Origin: Fen-178 sp963722575
GTDB lineage: Bacteria; Acidobacteriota; Terriglobia; Bryobacterales; Bryobacteraceae
Length of the DNA: 64,000 nt
Direction of reading: 5' to 3'
Assembly (NCBI GenBank): GCA_963722575.1
Contig: CAVRNR010000003.1
Coordinates: forward strand, 1-64,000
Shown here in pieces: positions 6,694 through 15,749 of the stretch. The notes beneath the pieces are model-generated. The model did no database searches. It had not been told where the DNA came from and saw nothing but the letters and a program-made list of their open reading frames with translations. The position numbers were made by a program, and so were the translations under genes. Position 1 is the stretch's first letter. Each line of letters begins with the position of its first letter.

Positions 6694-9600
6694 ATGCCCA
6701 CGTTCCAGCTCAAACCTGAGTTTCTTACCCAAGCTGTCTCCCTCAACGTCGAAGGAACTGCCCCGTCGATTGCGATGCTAAGCGCGAACCAGGCTCCCGG
6801 CGCTCAAGCAGTGACCATCGCGAGCGAGAATATCTCAGTCAGCGGAGGCACCACGGTCCATTTCAAGTCTATTGGACCAGGTGTGACTTTCAATGCGGGG
6901 GAATCAGCGAAAATCGAGATTCTTCCCAACCCGGCCAGCCTCACGCCGGAAATCACTAACGGCCTCGACTTGGCCGATCAGCTCACGCCGGCGCTCAGCT
7001 TTCCGGCTGCGCCCAGCTCACACTATGGGCTGCTGCGGTGGGGCTACGACATCGGCCCAGCGATGAGCGGATCGGTCGCGTTGGCACCCGAAGCCAACCT
7101 CAAGTTCGCTGCCGACGGCTCCCGCGCGGGATTGTACGCCGTGGTCCGTCTGATTGAAGATGGTCCGGGCTGCGCCGATATCGTTCGCGCTCTGGTCTCA
7201 AGCTGGCGGTTGCCTAACCAGGTCCAAGATATCGCCGATCTTCCGCCTGGAACCTGGATCATCGCCGAGATAAACGGCTCAGCGAGTTGGAGTGTGAACG
7301 CGACCTACGGTTATAACTTGAACTGGATTCGGGCAGCGACGCTTGGCCCGCTTAAAGGCGATATCGGGCTGAAAGTCCAGATCGGCCTTGCGGCCGATTT
7401 GGGCTTCAAAGTCAGCGGAAAGCACGCCGTTATTTTGAGCCGTGGCACGGGAGCCGAACAAAACCAGATCCGCCTTCGCCTGTATCGCATCGGAGTGCGC
7501 GAGTGGGACTTCGGTTTCTCAGCCAGTGCGACAGCTCAAGCTGTAGATTCTCTGCTCCCCGCCAAATTTGATGATCTGATCGCAGGCGCACTCGGCGTTT
7601 CCGGCACCAAGATCGTCGCCGCGCTCAAGGATCTCGATGTATGGACCAACCCAAGCCAGCCTCTTTTCGGTCCGCTATCGAACGTTTCCGAGCAGTATTT
7701 CTCGGACTTCATCGGATCAATCACTGGATTCGACTTCAACACCGAGTTGCCCAAAATCAAGGCTAAGATCCAATCGTTCGTTTCGTTTTGGAATAACCTG
7801 CCGCAGGAGACAACCAAGCTGCTCTGGTCCTACATTCCGGATTCCAATGCGCTCGGCTCCATCGCCGGCTTGGCGAAGCAAATCTCCGGCGCCAAAGAAA
7901 CTGACCTCGCCTCGCTCCTCGCCGACAAGCTGAAGAACGTCGCATTTTTCAACACGCCGGAAGGCAAATGGCTCGAATCGTTGGCTTCCAATGACTTGTT
8001 CACCGCGCTCACCGCGAGTGGTGACTTGGGCCGTATCCAGTCGTATGCCGCACAGGCGAGCAAGCTTCTTGACGGCAGCGACCTGCAGTCGTTTCTCACA
8101 AAGCTTCACGACGAAATCAGCAGCCGGTTGGATTTAGCGAAGCTCGAAACCATCGTGGATCAGGCCAGTGTCGCGAATCTCGACCAATGGCTAGCCGTCA
8201 AACTCCAGGATTTCCTCGGCAAGAAGAATCCGGCGACGCTTAAGGAGCTGCTCGATCTGCGTGGCCAAATCCACAACTTCGCAGCCATGCGGAATACGTT
8301 CTACCAAAAGGCACTCGCCGCTCTAAACGAGAAGTATTCGTTCTCGCTGTCGGCGACGTATCAAAACACCGCCACGGGGACGGCTTTGATCGACGCGGTC
8401 TTTGATTTCAGCGGGACCAACGGTCCCGACGCGCGCGCCTGCCTGGCCTCGGCGTTGAACGGCGACCTGCAGACATTGACGCGATCCGACGCCGGCCATG
8501 AACATCCGAGCCTCATGCTGAATCAAGGCGTGCTCACACACGGTGTGCGGCGGCAGTCCACGGTGGATCTGACCCTGCCGTATTACAAAGAATCCACTCA
8601 GCACGTGAATGACGTACTGTCTTCGATCACGGATATCGACAATGGCGAAGGACGCCTGCTGGCTGTGAAGGCCACCGATACCCTGACGATCTCACAGGGC
8701 CGAAACCAGCGCGACAGCGCGCTCACGCTTGCCGTCTCGCTGCAAGCGCTTGGCCAGAGCGGAGTGGTGATCCATGAGCCACCGACCGTGTCTTGCTCGT
8801 ATTCGCTCACGGACAAGTTTGACAACATGTCGCTCACCCGGTTCTCAGCGCGATACACCCCGGAGATCGAATCTTATTTCGGGAACCTGTTCCAGCCGGC
8901 GCCGATGGACCAGAACATTGATAAATGGGTCAAGCAGTTGACCGCTGGAGGGATAGGCCTTGGTCAGGGAACTGTCTCGCTACAGGCGACTGTGCCGCCA
9001 GACGTTCTGCGAGGGTGGATGAAAGCGCCCGCCCCCAGCAAAGCGCCCATATATAAGACAATGGCCACGACCCTGATTCGGAAATTCCGCGAACTGTTGC
9101 TGCAGCAGTATTTCGCGGACCCCAACCACTACAACGATGTCGCCGACGGAAGTGCTTCATTCGTGCTGTTGGCCTACTCCAGTGTCCCGATTTTGAACGA
9201 TGCGCACCTTGATACCGGCGATGGACAACTCATCCTGAATCAGGACAATAATTCCGGGAAGCTGTATTGGGACTACAGAGAGCCGGAGCTGCGCAAAGCG
9301 ATGCTCGTATGCCCGCCCTCAATCGATCAGCTCCAAGCCAAGCTTTCAACCATTCAGGCTTTCCTAAAGGCCGAAGGCAATAGAAACGCCCAGTTCTACG
9401 AGGAAACTCAGGCTGCTCGCATGATTCAGACCGCGATGAAACATCCCGGCACTCCAATGCTGTTCGGCGCCGAGTCAACCTTGGTGGATGACGCGCGGTC
9501 GGCTGGCATGAAAATCGCACAATTTCTCGCTTCCGAAGGCTCGCAGCAGGATGTGCAAGACGAGTTGGAAGCTTTTGGAGCGAAATTGACGAAGACTTTC

Positions 9601-9789
9601 AATACCGAACTCAGAACCTGGGCGACGGATTCTCTATTGTTGCCGCTCGGGCCGGTGCTTCTGATCGAGGCGGCACGAGTGTTCGACAACGCGGCAGCAA
9701 ACATTCCGTCGAGCGCGATGTTCACGGTCCAAGCCAAGAACGTGCCCGGCTCGCAACGGCTTACCCGCATCCCCCCGCCGGCGGCATAA
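6694..9789 (+). CDS. Large cytoplasmic protein of unknown function (1031 aa)
   Basis: The start at ATG 6694 (MPTFQLKPEFLTQAV) follows GGAAAGAGGTG; the reading frame extends upstream but overlaps the divergent operon's control region. There is no signal peptide and no membrane segment. The first 330 residues look beta-rich (VTIASENISVSGGTTVHFKS), the middle third is helical with repeated L/K-rich segments (LASLLADKLKNVAFFNTPEG), and the last third mixes both. No motif or family is recognised. It is transcribed opposite to the phage-like genes on both sides, like an accessory (moron) gene in a prophage. Confidence 0.75.
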   Translation: MPTFQLKPEFLTQAVSLNVEGTAPSIAMLSANQAPGAQAVTIASENISVSGGTTVHFKSIGPGVTFNAGESAKIEILPNPASLTPEITNGLDLADQLTPALSFPAAPSSHYGLLRWGYDIGPAMSGSVALAPEANLKFAADGSRAGLYAVVRLIEDGPGCADIVRALVSSWRLPNQVQDIADLPPGTWIIAEINGSASWSVNATYGYNLNWIRAATLGPLKGDIGLKVQIGLAADLGFKVSGKHAVILSRGTGAEQNQIRLRLYRIGVREWDFGFSASATAQAVDSLLPAKFDDLIAGALGVSGTKIVAALKDLDVWTNPSQPLFGPLSNVSEQYFSDFIGSITGFDFNTELPKIKAKIQSFVSFWNNLPQETTKLLWSYIPDSNALGSIAGLAKQISGAKETDLASLLADKLKNVAFFNTPEGKWLESLASNDLFTALTASGDLGRIQSYAAQASKLLDGSDLQSFLTKLHDEISSRLDLAKLETIVDQASVANLDQWLAVKLQDFLGKKNPATLKELLDLRGQIHNFAAMRNTFYQKALAALNEKYSFSLSATYQNTATGTALIDAVFDFSGTNGPDARACLASALNGDLQTLTRSDAGHEHPSLMLNQGVLTHGVRRQSTVDLTLPYYKESTQHVNDVLSSITDIDNGEGRLLAVKATDTLTISQGRNQRDSALTLAVSLQALGQSGVVIHEPPTVSCSYSLTDKFDNMSLTRFSARYTPEIESYFGNLFQPAPMDQNIDKWVKQLTAGGIGLGQGTVSLQATVPPDVLRGWMKAPAPSKAPIYKTMATTLIRKFRELLLQQYFADPNHYNDVADGSASFVLLAYSSVPILNDAHLDTGDGQLILNQDNNSGKLYWDYREPELRKAMLVCPPSIDQLQAKLSTIQAFLKAEGNRNAQFYEETQAARMIQTAMKHPGTPMLFGAESTLVDDARSAGMKIAQFLASEGSQQDVQDELEAFGAKLTKTFNTELRTWATDSLLLPLGPVLLIEAARVFDNAAANIPSSAMFTVQAKNVPGSQRLTRIPPPAA

Positions 9790-9842
9790 GAATGAGTGGA
9801 GATTGACTGCCGTGGGAAAGGCCTGCTCGCGGCTTGGGTCTT

Positions 9843-10169
9843 CTATCGTTTTCTGCTTCTTGAAAGGTGCAGCAAATTTATCCTCAGCCGTTGGAGCCTC
9901 TCGATCTCTGCCGCGATTAGCGCTCCGGCCAAGGATAATTGCTTGATTCTTTTCAGCGTTGGTTCATTTCTAAAGATCGGCGCCGGAACCCACCTAAAAG
10001 GCCACGGATCGCTTCCATCGTTTCTCTTGATGGGGTACGTCGCCGCGTAGCAGGCTGCGGCGTCTGCTAGTTGGCCGTCCTCGCACTTGTCATCGTGCTC
10101 CGCCGCGCCACGACCTTCTTGTTTGAGTTGCCGCTTCCGCTCGGCGGCAATCCGTTCGATACCGTTCAT
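9843..10169 (-). CDS. Phage-type protein of the IAAERKRQ...LADAAACYA family
   Basis: A 108-aa protein from ATG 10169, preceded by GGAGAAACC; the longer frame from 10343 is low-complexity. It contains ERIAAERKRQLKQEGRGAAE, then DGQLADAAACYAATYP, a Trp/Pro-rich DPWPFRWVP, and LSLAGALIAAEIERLQR. This order is characteristic of a family of short phage proteins seen in many prophages, whose function is not established. Convergent with the orphan gene; separated by 208 bp from the next upstream minus-strand gene. Confidence 0.7.
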   Translation of the reverse strand: MNGIERIAAERKRQLKQEGRGAAEHDDKCEDGQLADAAACYAATYPIKRNDGSDPWPFRWVPAPIFRNEPTLKRIKQLSLAGALIAAEIERLQRLRINLLHLSRSRKR

Positions 10170-10377
10170 GGTTTCTCCTTGATGCGTCTTCGGCTGCTTC
10201 AGGCGCGCTTCAACGCTCGACGGCGTTGCGGCTGACGGCGGCCTTACCCTGAGGGGTCCTGGGCCCCGTGCTGCGGCGGAGTCCTTCGACCACAGGGTAC
10301 AGGGCGAAACGGACGGCGCGAGGGGGCGGCGAGGGCAAGTCATAGATGGCAGGGGAGAAATAAGTTCGGAGTGGTTG

Positions 10378-10839
10378 TCACTGAAAAAGGTCGCATCGGC
10401 CTCGCCTCGCCGCCACGGAACGCGCCTCGCGCGCCCGCGCGAGACAAGCGCCCGTCAATTGGCCGCCAACCTTCCACGGAGCCAGGCAATCCGCGACCAC
10501 CTGGAGAAAGTTCGCTCGCGTCTCCGGTGGCGCATAAGTCTTCCCATTGCGGTTCCCGCCAAGATGTTTCAAGTCCCAAGCCAGCCCGTGCTCCAGAAGC
10601 CGTTTGAAGCTGTATTTGGTACCCATCACGGAACTGGCTGATACTGGCGTCGGCTCATCCGGTCGGAGGAACAGAATCGCTCGGTTGATGTGGCCTTTGC
10701 GATGGCGCACTACACGTGCCACCAGTCCCGCCGATTGCAGCCGCGCCAAGCATTGTTCGGACACGATGGCGTACAGACTGCCGTCGGCCCGATAGACGGG
10801 AATCGGCGCATTTATAATCTCTGGACACACGTAAAGCAC
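10378..10839 (-). CDS. Hypothetical protein of the phage-like region
   Basis: A 153-aa protein from a GTG at 10839 (MLYVCPEIINAPIPVYRADG). The first half looks like a folded alpha/beta domain (LYAIVSEQCLARLQSAGLVA) and the C-terminus is basic (LARAREARSVAARRGRC). No strong ribosome-binding site is seen. No family recognised. It is the most upstream minus-strand gene of the phage-like region; the motif shared with the methyltransferase lies about 90 bp upstream. Confidence 0.5.
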   Translation of the reverse strand: MLYVCPEIINAPIPVYRADGSLYAIVSEQCLARLQSAGLVARVVRHRKGHINRAILFLRPDEPTPVSASSVMGTKYSFKRLLEHGLAWDLKHLGGNRNGKTYAPPETRANFLQVVADCLAPWKVGGQLTGACLARAREARSVAARRGRCDLFQ

Positions 10840-10929
10840 CAGGAAAAGCTGCGGGAAGGAGATTCACGAGCGTCCCGGCGCTCGGGGAATGCATCACGAG
10901 CGTTCATTCTCTCAATATCAGACGTGGGA

Positions 10930-10946
10930 TTCAGTCGTCAACAGAC
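10930..10946 (-). repeat. Motif shared upstream of two phage-like operons (copy 2)
   Basis: Exact copy of TTCAGTCGTCAACAGAC from 6473-6489. A second shared word, GAGGATTCTGAG, follows at 11021-11032 here and at 6610-6621 in the first copy, so the two upstream regions probably derive from one another. Confidence 0.5.
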
Positions 10947-11065
10947 GATTTGGGAGAGTAGAGTTCGCCGACTTCGCCCCGTCGTCAAAAGGGGGCGGTG
11001 CGCGGCATTCTGTGTATTGTGAGGATTCTGAGAAGCGGCCAGTATCGGCGCCCATCGGGCCTCGA

Positions 11066-11184
11066 ATGTCGGGTTTTTGGCTGGAAATGTCGGATCGATG
11101 TCGGGTTTCTTGGAGGAACCCGACATCAGTTTTGCGAACAGAATCAGTCGCTTAGACCGAAAATGTCGGGAATGTCAGGTTTTT
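11066..11184. repeat. Iteron-like cluster of ATGTCGGG boxes with a hairpin
   Basis: ATGTCGG(G) occurs at 11066, 11087, 11098 and 11163, with a variant ATGTCAGG at 11172. An inverted copy at 11117-11126 makes a perfect 10-bp stem with 11098-11107 around a 9-nt loop. The stretch 10840-11330 holds no convincing gene; a 62-codon minus frame here (starts MSGSSKKPDIDPTFP) is built largely of the repeated words. Could be binding sites for a replication or regulatory protein of the mobile region. Confidence 0.45.
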
Positions 11185-11350
11185 CTAGGATGAGAGAGCT
11201 GCCAGGAATTTGAGCAGTTTTTTCGTGTGCTTGGGAGGTCGAGCGGCCGGCGTCCACGTTTGGACTCCAGTTGGACTCCAAACCGCAGGTTTGGGGAGGG
11301 TGGGTGTCTCTAAGTACCCCGATTCGGAATTACGGTGACGTATTCCGGGA

Positions 11351-12184
11351 TCAGGCCGCGACAGGCAAGGGGCTTGCCTTGAGGCGCTGCGTAAGGGCGG
11401 CGAGGTCGGCGCGCGTGAACGTCCAGCGAAAGGGCGCCGCGGATTTCTCGTAACGGTACTGGAAGGCGAGCAGGGCAGCTTCCAAATCGGCAAGGCATGA
11501 GAAATCGCTCGGAGTGAGCACCTTGCGCTGAATGATGGAGAAGTAGATCTCGACCTGATTGAGCCAACTGGCGTGAACCGGCGTATGCACGGGAATGAGG
11601 GAGAGCCAGCGGGATTGTAGGCGCTGAATGGCTCTTTGGCCGCGGTGCGAGGAGCCGTTGTCGAAGATCCAGAACACGCGGCGGGCCGAGCGGTAGGGTT
11701 CCTGGCTCATCACGTCTTCCACCAAGCGGTCAAACGGTGCGATTCCGGTACTGGTTTCACAACGGCCAAAGATTTTGGCGCGATGGACATCCCAGGCAGC
11801 CAAGTAGGCCCACGCCCCCCGCCGCTCGTACTCGTGTTCGACGAGTGTGGGGCATCCTGGGGCAGGCGGCCGCGAAGCATGGATGCGCCGGCGAGTCTGG
11901 ATGCTGGTCTTTTCGTCGGCGGAGAGCACGAAATCGCATGGGCCGAGCGGTTGGCCTTCCCAGAGGCTCTGGTACAGGTCCAAGATGGGTCCCGCTTTCT
12001 GGACGAAGCGGGGGTCGCGTGGAAAGATCCACGTGCGATGGCGCCACGGGCAGAGCGCGTCCTGACTGAGCCAGCGCCAGATGGTGGCTCCGCTGATCTG
12101 GGCGACCAAGCCTTGCGCCAGCACCTGTTGGCGGATGTCCTCAACGGAGAACCTAGACAAAGGCAATCCGAGGCGGTGGGGCAA
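11351..12184 (-). CDS. IS630 transposase, catalytic part (orfB)
   Basis: A 277-aa frame holding the DDE domain: FVLSADEKTSIQ (first Asp), VFWIFDNGSSHRG (second Asp) and HASWLNQVEIYFSIIQRK (Glu). The N-terminal piece LPLSRFSVEDIRQQVL is the second helix-turn-helix of the family. It lacks its own credible start: fused to the upstream frame it would read SLVVQVKALACELPHRLG, the canonical IS630 junction. The shift is +1 at a run of six C (about 12218-12223 on the plus strand as G). This may be programmed, a decay mutation or a homopolymer error. Confidence 0.85.
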   Translation of the reverse strand: MPHRLGLPLSRFSVEDIRQQVLAQGLVAQISGATIWRWLSQDALCPWRHRTWIFPRDPRFVQKAGPILDLYQSLWEGQPLGPCDFVLSADEKTSIQTRRRIHASRPPAPGCPTLVEHEYERRGAWAYLAAWDVHRAKIFGRCETSTGIAPFDRLVEDVMSQEPYRSARRVFWIFDNGSSHRGQRAIQRLQSRWLSLIPVHTPVHASWLNQVEIYFSIIQRKVLTPSDFSCLADLEAALLAFQYRYEKSAAPFRWTFTRADLAALTQRLKASPLPVAA

Positions 12185-12185
12185 C

Positions 12186-12494
12186 TCACAGGCGAGGGCT
12201 TTGACCTGGACGACGAGACTGGGGGGAAAAGCGGGCCTGGCGCCCGCCTCGGGGTAGAGCCTCGAGGCCGGGAAGGCGGGCCAGCGCGAATCGTTTACGC
12301 CACTTGCTCACGATCTGACGCGGCGTGTCGAGGCGGGTAGCGATGAGGTTGTTGGAGAGGCCCTGGGCCGCCATGAGGACGATTCTGGCGCGGACGACAT
12401 CGCAATACGGTGACGTATACTGACGGGCGGAGGACTTCAGTTCCCGTCGTTCGTCAGCAGTGAGCTGCACGGTGAATGGGCTTTTTCTTGGCAT
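12186..12494 (-). CDS. IS630 transposase, N-terminal HTH part (orfA)
   Basis: A 102-aa frame starting MPRKSPFTVQLTADERRELK. It contains RARIVLMAAQGLSNNLIA and TRLDTPRQIVSKWRKRF, the helix-turn-helix of IS630 transposases that binds the terminal repeats. It ends soon after GGRQARFSP, where the catalytic frame takes over. The start codon lies about 60-70 bp inside the right end of the element, as usual in this family. Confidence 0.8.
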   Translation of the reverse strand: MPRKSPFTVQLTADERRELKSSARQYTSPYCDVVRARIVLMAAQGLSNNLIATRLDTPRQIVSKWRKRFALARLPGLEALPRGGRQARFSPQSRRPGQSPRL

Positions 12495-12601
12495 CAGCGG
12501 GAGATCTCCACAAATGCCAGTCTACCAGATTACGTCACTGAATGAGGCTCACAAATACGTCACCGTATTTGTGAATGGGAGTACTAAGTCTTTGAGGTAT
12601 T

Positions 12602-12679
12602 TGGTCGGGCCGCCGAGATTTGAACTCGGGACCTCTTGCACCCCAAGCAAGCGCGCTAGCCAGGCTGCGCCACGGCCCG
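12602..12679 (-). tRNA. tRNA-Pro (anticodon GGG)
   Basis: On the minus strand the acceptor arms are CGGGCCG and CGGCCCG. The anticodon arm is CTTGC-TTGGGGT-GCAAG, giving anticodon GGG, and the T arm carries GTTCAAATC. The 3' CCA is encoded (12602-12604). The gene lies just outside the IS630 element, at the edge of the accessory DNA; no second copy of its 3' end was noticed in the window. Confidence 0.92.
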
Positions 12680-12719
12680 ATCCTACGGAACATCCATGAT
12701 TCTAGCACGGCCTTCCCGC

Positions 12720-15700
12720 TCAAAAGTAAAACCGCAGAGTCGCCTGGAACGATCGCGCGCCGCCGGTCTGCAAAATCGGCGCCAGGCCGCTGCCAGGGCT
12801 CCCGCTGCCCAGCATCAGGTTCAACATCGATGTGGATCGGCCGAACATGGGGCTGTTCATGAATCTCACCGGGTCCGCGAAGTTCGCTTGGTTGAGACCG
12901 TTGAATGCCTCCATCCGGAACTGGAGCGTGCGCCGCTCGCCCAACCTGAACTCGCGCCGCACGGCCAGATCCACCTGCGACATTCCAAATCCCGTGATGG
13001 TATTGCGTCCCAGGTCGCCTTGACGGCCGGTTGCCGTGGAACGGAACGCCGCCGGGTTGATGTACCGTCCTCCGGGCGCGTTGGAGTCCGCAATCCAGAT
13101 CGGTGCGCCCGCCACCAGATCGGGGCGGAATGCATTGGCAAGCGAGATCCCCAGGTATTGGTCGTCCTGAAGCACCGTGATGGGAAAACCGGTCCGGGCG
13201 CGCAGCATGGCGTCCAGCGCCCAGCCGTTCAGAAGCCGCGCGGCGCCCGCCTTGCGCGCCGGGAATTCGTAGGTCAATGCGGCCGTGAAGGAGTGGCGCA
13301 AGTCGAAGTCGGACGATCCGCGATCTCCGGCCGCGCTCGCCCCGGCGCCCGCCCACATCAGGAAGGAATCGCTCGAATCGTCGTCGATGGAGTGCGACCA
13401 GGCGTACGATGCCAGCGCCTGGAAACCTTCCGCTACGCGCCTCCGGTATTGCGCCTGCAAGCCCTGGTAGCTGGACCGGCCGTTATTGGTGGTCAGCGCC
13501 GCCAGGAACGTCGGAGTGTTGCCGGTGCCGCCGATTTCCCGGCGCAGCAGCCGGTCGCCGGCAGACGCCACGTAACCCAGAGACACCACGTCGCGCGCGC
13601 CGAAGGCGTGGTCCAGCGATACATTCCACTGCACTAGCCGCGGCATTTTGAGACCCGGCATCAAGCCGTAGGTCAACTGCGTCGAAAACGGGGCGTACAT
13701 CTGGCTGACGAACGAAGAGATGCTCAACGGGCCGCCGTTGATCAGGTCGGTGGCGATGCTCAGACTGGAGTCGTAAAACAGCCCCGCAGCGCCGCGCAGC
13801 ACCGTCCGGCCATCCCGGCTCAATTGGTATGCGGCGCCCAAACGCGGCGCGAAGTTCCGATAGGAGGCCGGCCAGAGCGGCTGCTGCCCCTGGGACACGT
13901 CGTCGTTCACCGGGTCGTAAAAGTACACCGGGCTGCTGGTCGCCGGCGGCGGGCTGAATTCCCAGCGGAGCCCGGGCGTCACCGTCAGGCGCCGCGATAC
14001 CTGCCAGGTGTCCTGCGCCCACAGCGCCCACTCCGTCACCACCGTCGACTCGCTCAGCGCCGCCGACCGGGCGGTCCAGAGATCGCTCCCGCTCGTGAGC
14101 GCGGCCAGGTCCTCCGCGATCACGCTCAGGGCCCCCGTCGCATCGCGGCGAATCGGCACAATGCGGCGGTAATCGAAGCCCAACCGCAGCGCATGCCGGC
14201 CTTCATTCAGGGAGGCGGATTGCAGAAGCTGGAACTGGCGCTGCCGGCGGACCCCCTCGCTGCCGGAGACCACCTGCCCCACTCCGCTGATCGCAAATCG
14301 CACCAGCGAATCGCACGGAATCTGGCCGCCGAAAAAATAAGAAGTCAGCGATGCGAGCGCGCATCCGGCGGGGCTCGACGCGCCCGCCTGGGTCCACGTG
14401 GATTGGGCGCTCGACTGCGATTCGTTGACCCGAAAATCCAGCGCCGCCTTGGCCGCCGGACGCACGTTCAATCCCAGGGTCAGACTCTGGAACCGCAAGT
14501 CCAGCCGGTTCACCTGTTCGCCGCCGAATTCGTTGGCGGAGGGCGAATCGTTATACCGCCCGAAAAACGTGCCGCGGGAAGTGATGGCCTGGTCGATGCG
14601 CGCCAGCCCCGAATGCAGGCTGGATGGCCGGATGTTGCGGCCGTTCCATTGCGCCAGCCCATTGCCCAGGTCGGCGCCGTTGGGCGCGGGAAACAGGTCG
14701 AGCGCCGGCTGAGCCCAACTCGCGGCGGTCTGCCGCGCCGATAGCGCCGGCACCGGTTGCTGCCACACATACGGCCCCCGCAGCACCATCCTCTCGTAGG
14801 CCAGAAAGAAAAAAGTGTGGTCGCGGCGTAGGGGACCGCCGAGCGACGGCGATACATCCTCCATCCTCAAGGGAGCGCGCCCTTGGCCGGCGTCGTTCGC
14901 AAACCAGTCGTTGGCCGCCAGCAACTCATGCCGGAAGCGGAATACGGCCGACCCGTGCAACTCGTTGGAACCCGACCGGCTGGTCAGGGCCACAATCGCC
15001 CCCGGCAACCGGCTCACATCCGGCGCCGCATTCGAGGTCTGCACGCGGAATTCCTCCACGGCCTCGAGCGGCATCAGCGAATCCAGGCTTCCGAAGGCGC
15101 TCATGGCCGGCAGCGCTCCGCCGGATGCCTGCGCCGGCAGCCCGCCCGCCGACACCCCGGTGTTGGCGCTCATTCCATCCACCGTGAAGTAATTCGAGTT
15201 GGGCCGCTGCCCATTGGCCGTGAACTGGCCGGCTTCTCCACGAGTCGCGGGCGTGACGTTGGTGCCCGGTGAGAGCTCCAGCAGGCCCAGTAATCCCCGG
15301 CCGTTCAGCGGCAGGCGCTCGATTTCGTCGTGGAACACGCGCGTCTCGGTGGAAGCCTCGTCGGGGCTGAGCAGCGGCGCCGTCCCTTCCACCGTGATGG
15401 TCTCCTCGATGGCGCCCATCGAGAGCAGGAAATCCACGCGCGCCGCGTGCGCCGCCTCCAGCCTCACGTTGAAGCGGACCATGGCGCGGAAGCCCTCCTT
15501 GCGCACCGTGATCTTGTAAACTCCAGGCTGCAGGGAACCGACCGCATACTCTCCGTCGGCTTGAGACTCGGCGTAGCGCCGGAACCCCGTGTCCTCGCTC
15601 ACCACCGTGATGGAGGCTCCCGCAACTGCCGCCTCCGAGGGGTCGAGGACCCGGCCATACAGGTTGGCGAGTCCCTGAGCGGACGCGGTCTCCCCCCAGG

Positions 15701-15740
15701 CCAAACACACGATGATGGCTGGGATCAGGCGCCCATTCAT
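12720..15740 (-). CDS. TonB-dependent receptor, Oar-like, with carboxypeptidase-regulatory domain
   Basis: A 1006-aa outer-membrane protein with a signal peptide (MNGRLIPAIIVCLAW to ASAQ). Residues 25-115 form a CarboxypepD_reg domain (NLYGRVLDPSEAAVAGASIT). A plug domain follows (EIERLPLNGRGLLGLLELSP, then NSNYFTVDGMSANTG), then a long barrel ending TLRFYF. Proteins of this Oar/CirA-like type are strongly expanded in Acidobacteria and probably import glycans or peptides with TonB. It directly follows the anti-sigma/ECF-sigma pair in the same direction (gap 9 bp), which suggests co-regulation. Confidence 0.9.
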   Translation of the reverse strand: MNGRLIPAIIVCLAWGETASAQGLANLYGRVLDPSEAAVAGASITVVSEDTGFRRYAESQADGEYAVGSLQPGVYKITVRKEGFRAMVRFNVRLEAAHAARVDFLLSMGAIEETITVEGTAPLLSPDEASTETRVFHDEIERLPLNGRGLLGLLELSPGTNVTPATRGEAGQFTANGQRPNSNYFTVDGMSANTGVSAGGLPAQASGGALPAMSAFGSLDSLMPLEAVEEFRVQTSNAAPDVSRLPGAIVALTSRSGSNELHGSAVFRFRHELLAANDWFANDAGQGRAPLRMEDVSPSLGGPLRRDHTFFFLAYERMVLRGPYVWQQPVPALSARQTAASWAQPALDLFPAPNGADLGNGLAQWNGRNIRPSSLHSGLARIDQAITSRGTFFGRYNDSPSANEFGGEQVNRLDLRFQSLTLGLNVRPAAKAALDFRVNESQSSAQSTWTQAGASSPAGCALASLTSYFFGGQIPCDSLVRFAISGVGQVVSGSEGVRRQRQFQLLQSASLNEGRHALRLGFDYRRIVPIRRDATGALSVIAEDLAALTSGSDLWTARSAALSESTVVTEWALWAQDTWQVSRRLTVTPGLRWEFSPPPATSSPVYFYDPVNDDVSQGQQPLWPASYRNFAPRLGAAYQLSRDGRTVLRGAAGLFYDSSLSIATDLINGGPLSISSFVSQMYAPFSTQLTYGLMPGLKMPRLVQWNVSLDHAFGARDVVSLGYVASAGDRLLRREIGGTGNTPTFLAALTTNNGRSSYQGLQAQYRRRVAEGFQALASYAWSHSIDDDSSDSFLMWAGAGASAAGDRGSSDFDLRHSFTAALTYEFPARKAGAARLLNGWALDAMLRARTGFPITVLQDDQYLGISLANAFRPDLVAGAPIWIADSNAPGGRYINPAAFRSTATGRQGDLGRNTITGFGMSQVDLAVRREFRLGERRTLQFRMEAFNGLNQANFADPVRFMNSPMFGRSTSMLNLMLGSGSPGSGLAPILQTGGARSFQATLRFYF

Positions 15741-15749
15741 CTGCTCTGC

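Larger units (their letters stand above)
11331..12567. mobile_element. IS630-family insertion sequence
   Basis: A 1.24-kb element around a two-frame IS630 transposase. The outer ends share TACGGTGACGTATT (11331-11344) with its inverted copy at 12554-12567. The right copy lies within a larger palindrome (12550-12573, CACAAATACG around TCAC). A third, direct copy is at 12406-12418 inside orfA. The exact outer base and the TA target duplication could not be fixed. It lies between phage-like DNA and a tRNA gene. Confidence 0.75.

Noticed and set aside
11066..11184. CRISPR array
   Set aside because: Repeats are only 8-10 nt, irregularly spaced and partly inverted; no cas genes.
12602..12679. tRNA-Pro as attachment site of the phage-like island
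   Set aside because: No second copy of the tRNA 3' end and no integrase were found; an IS630 lies between the island and the tRNA.
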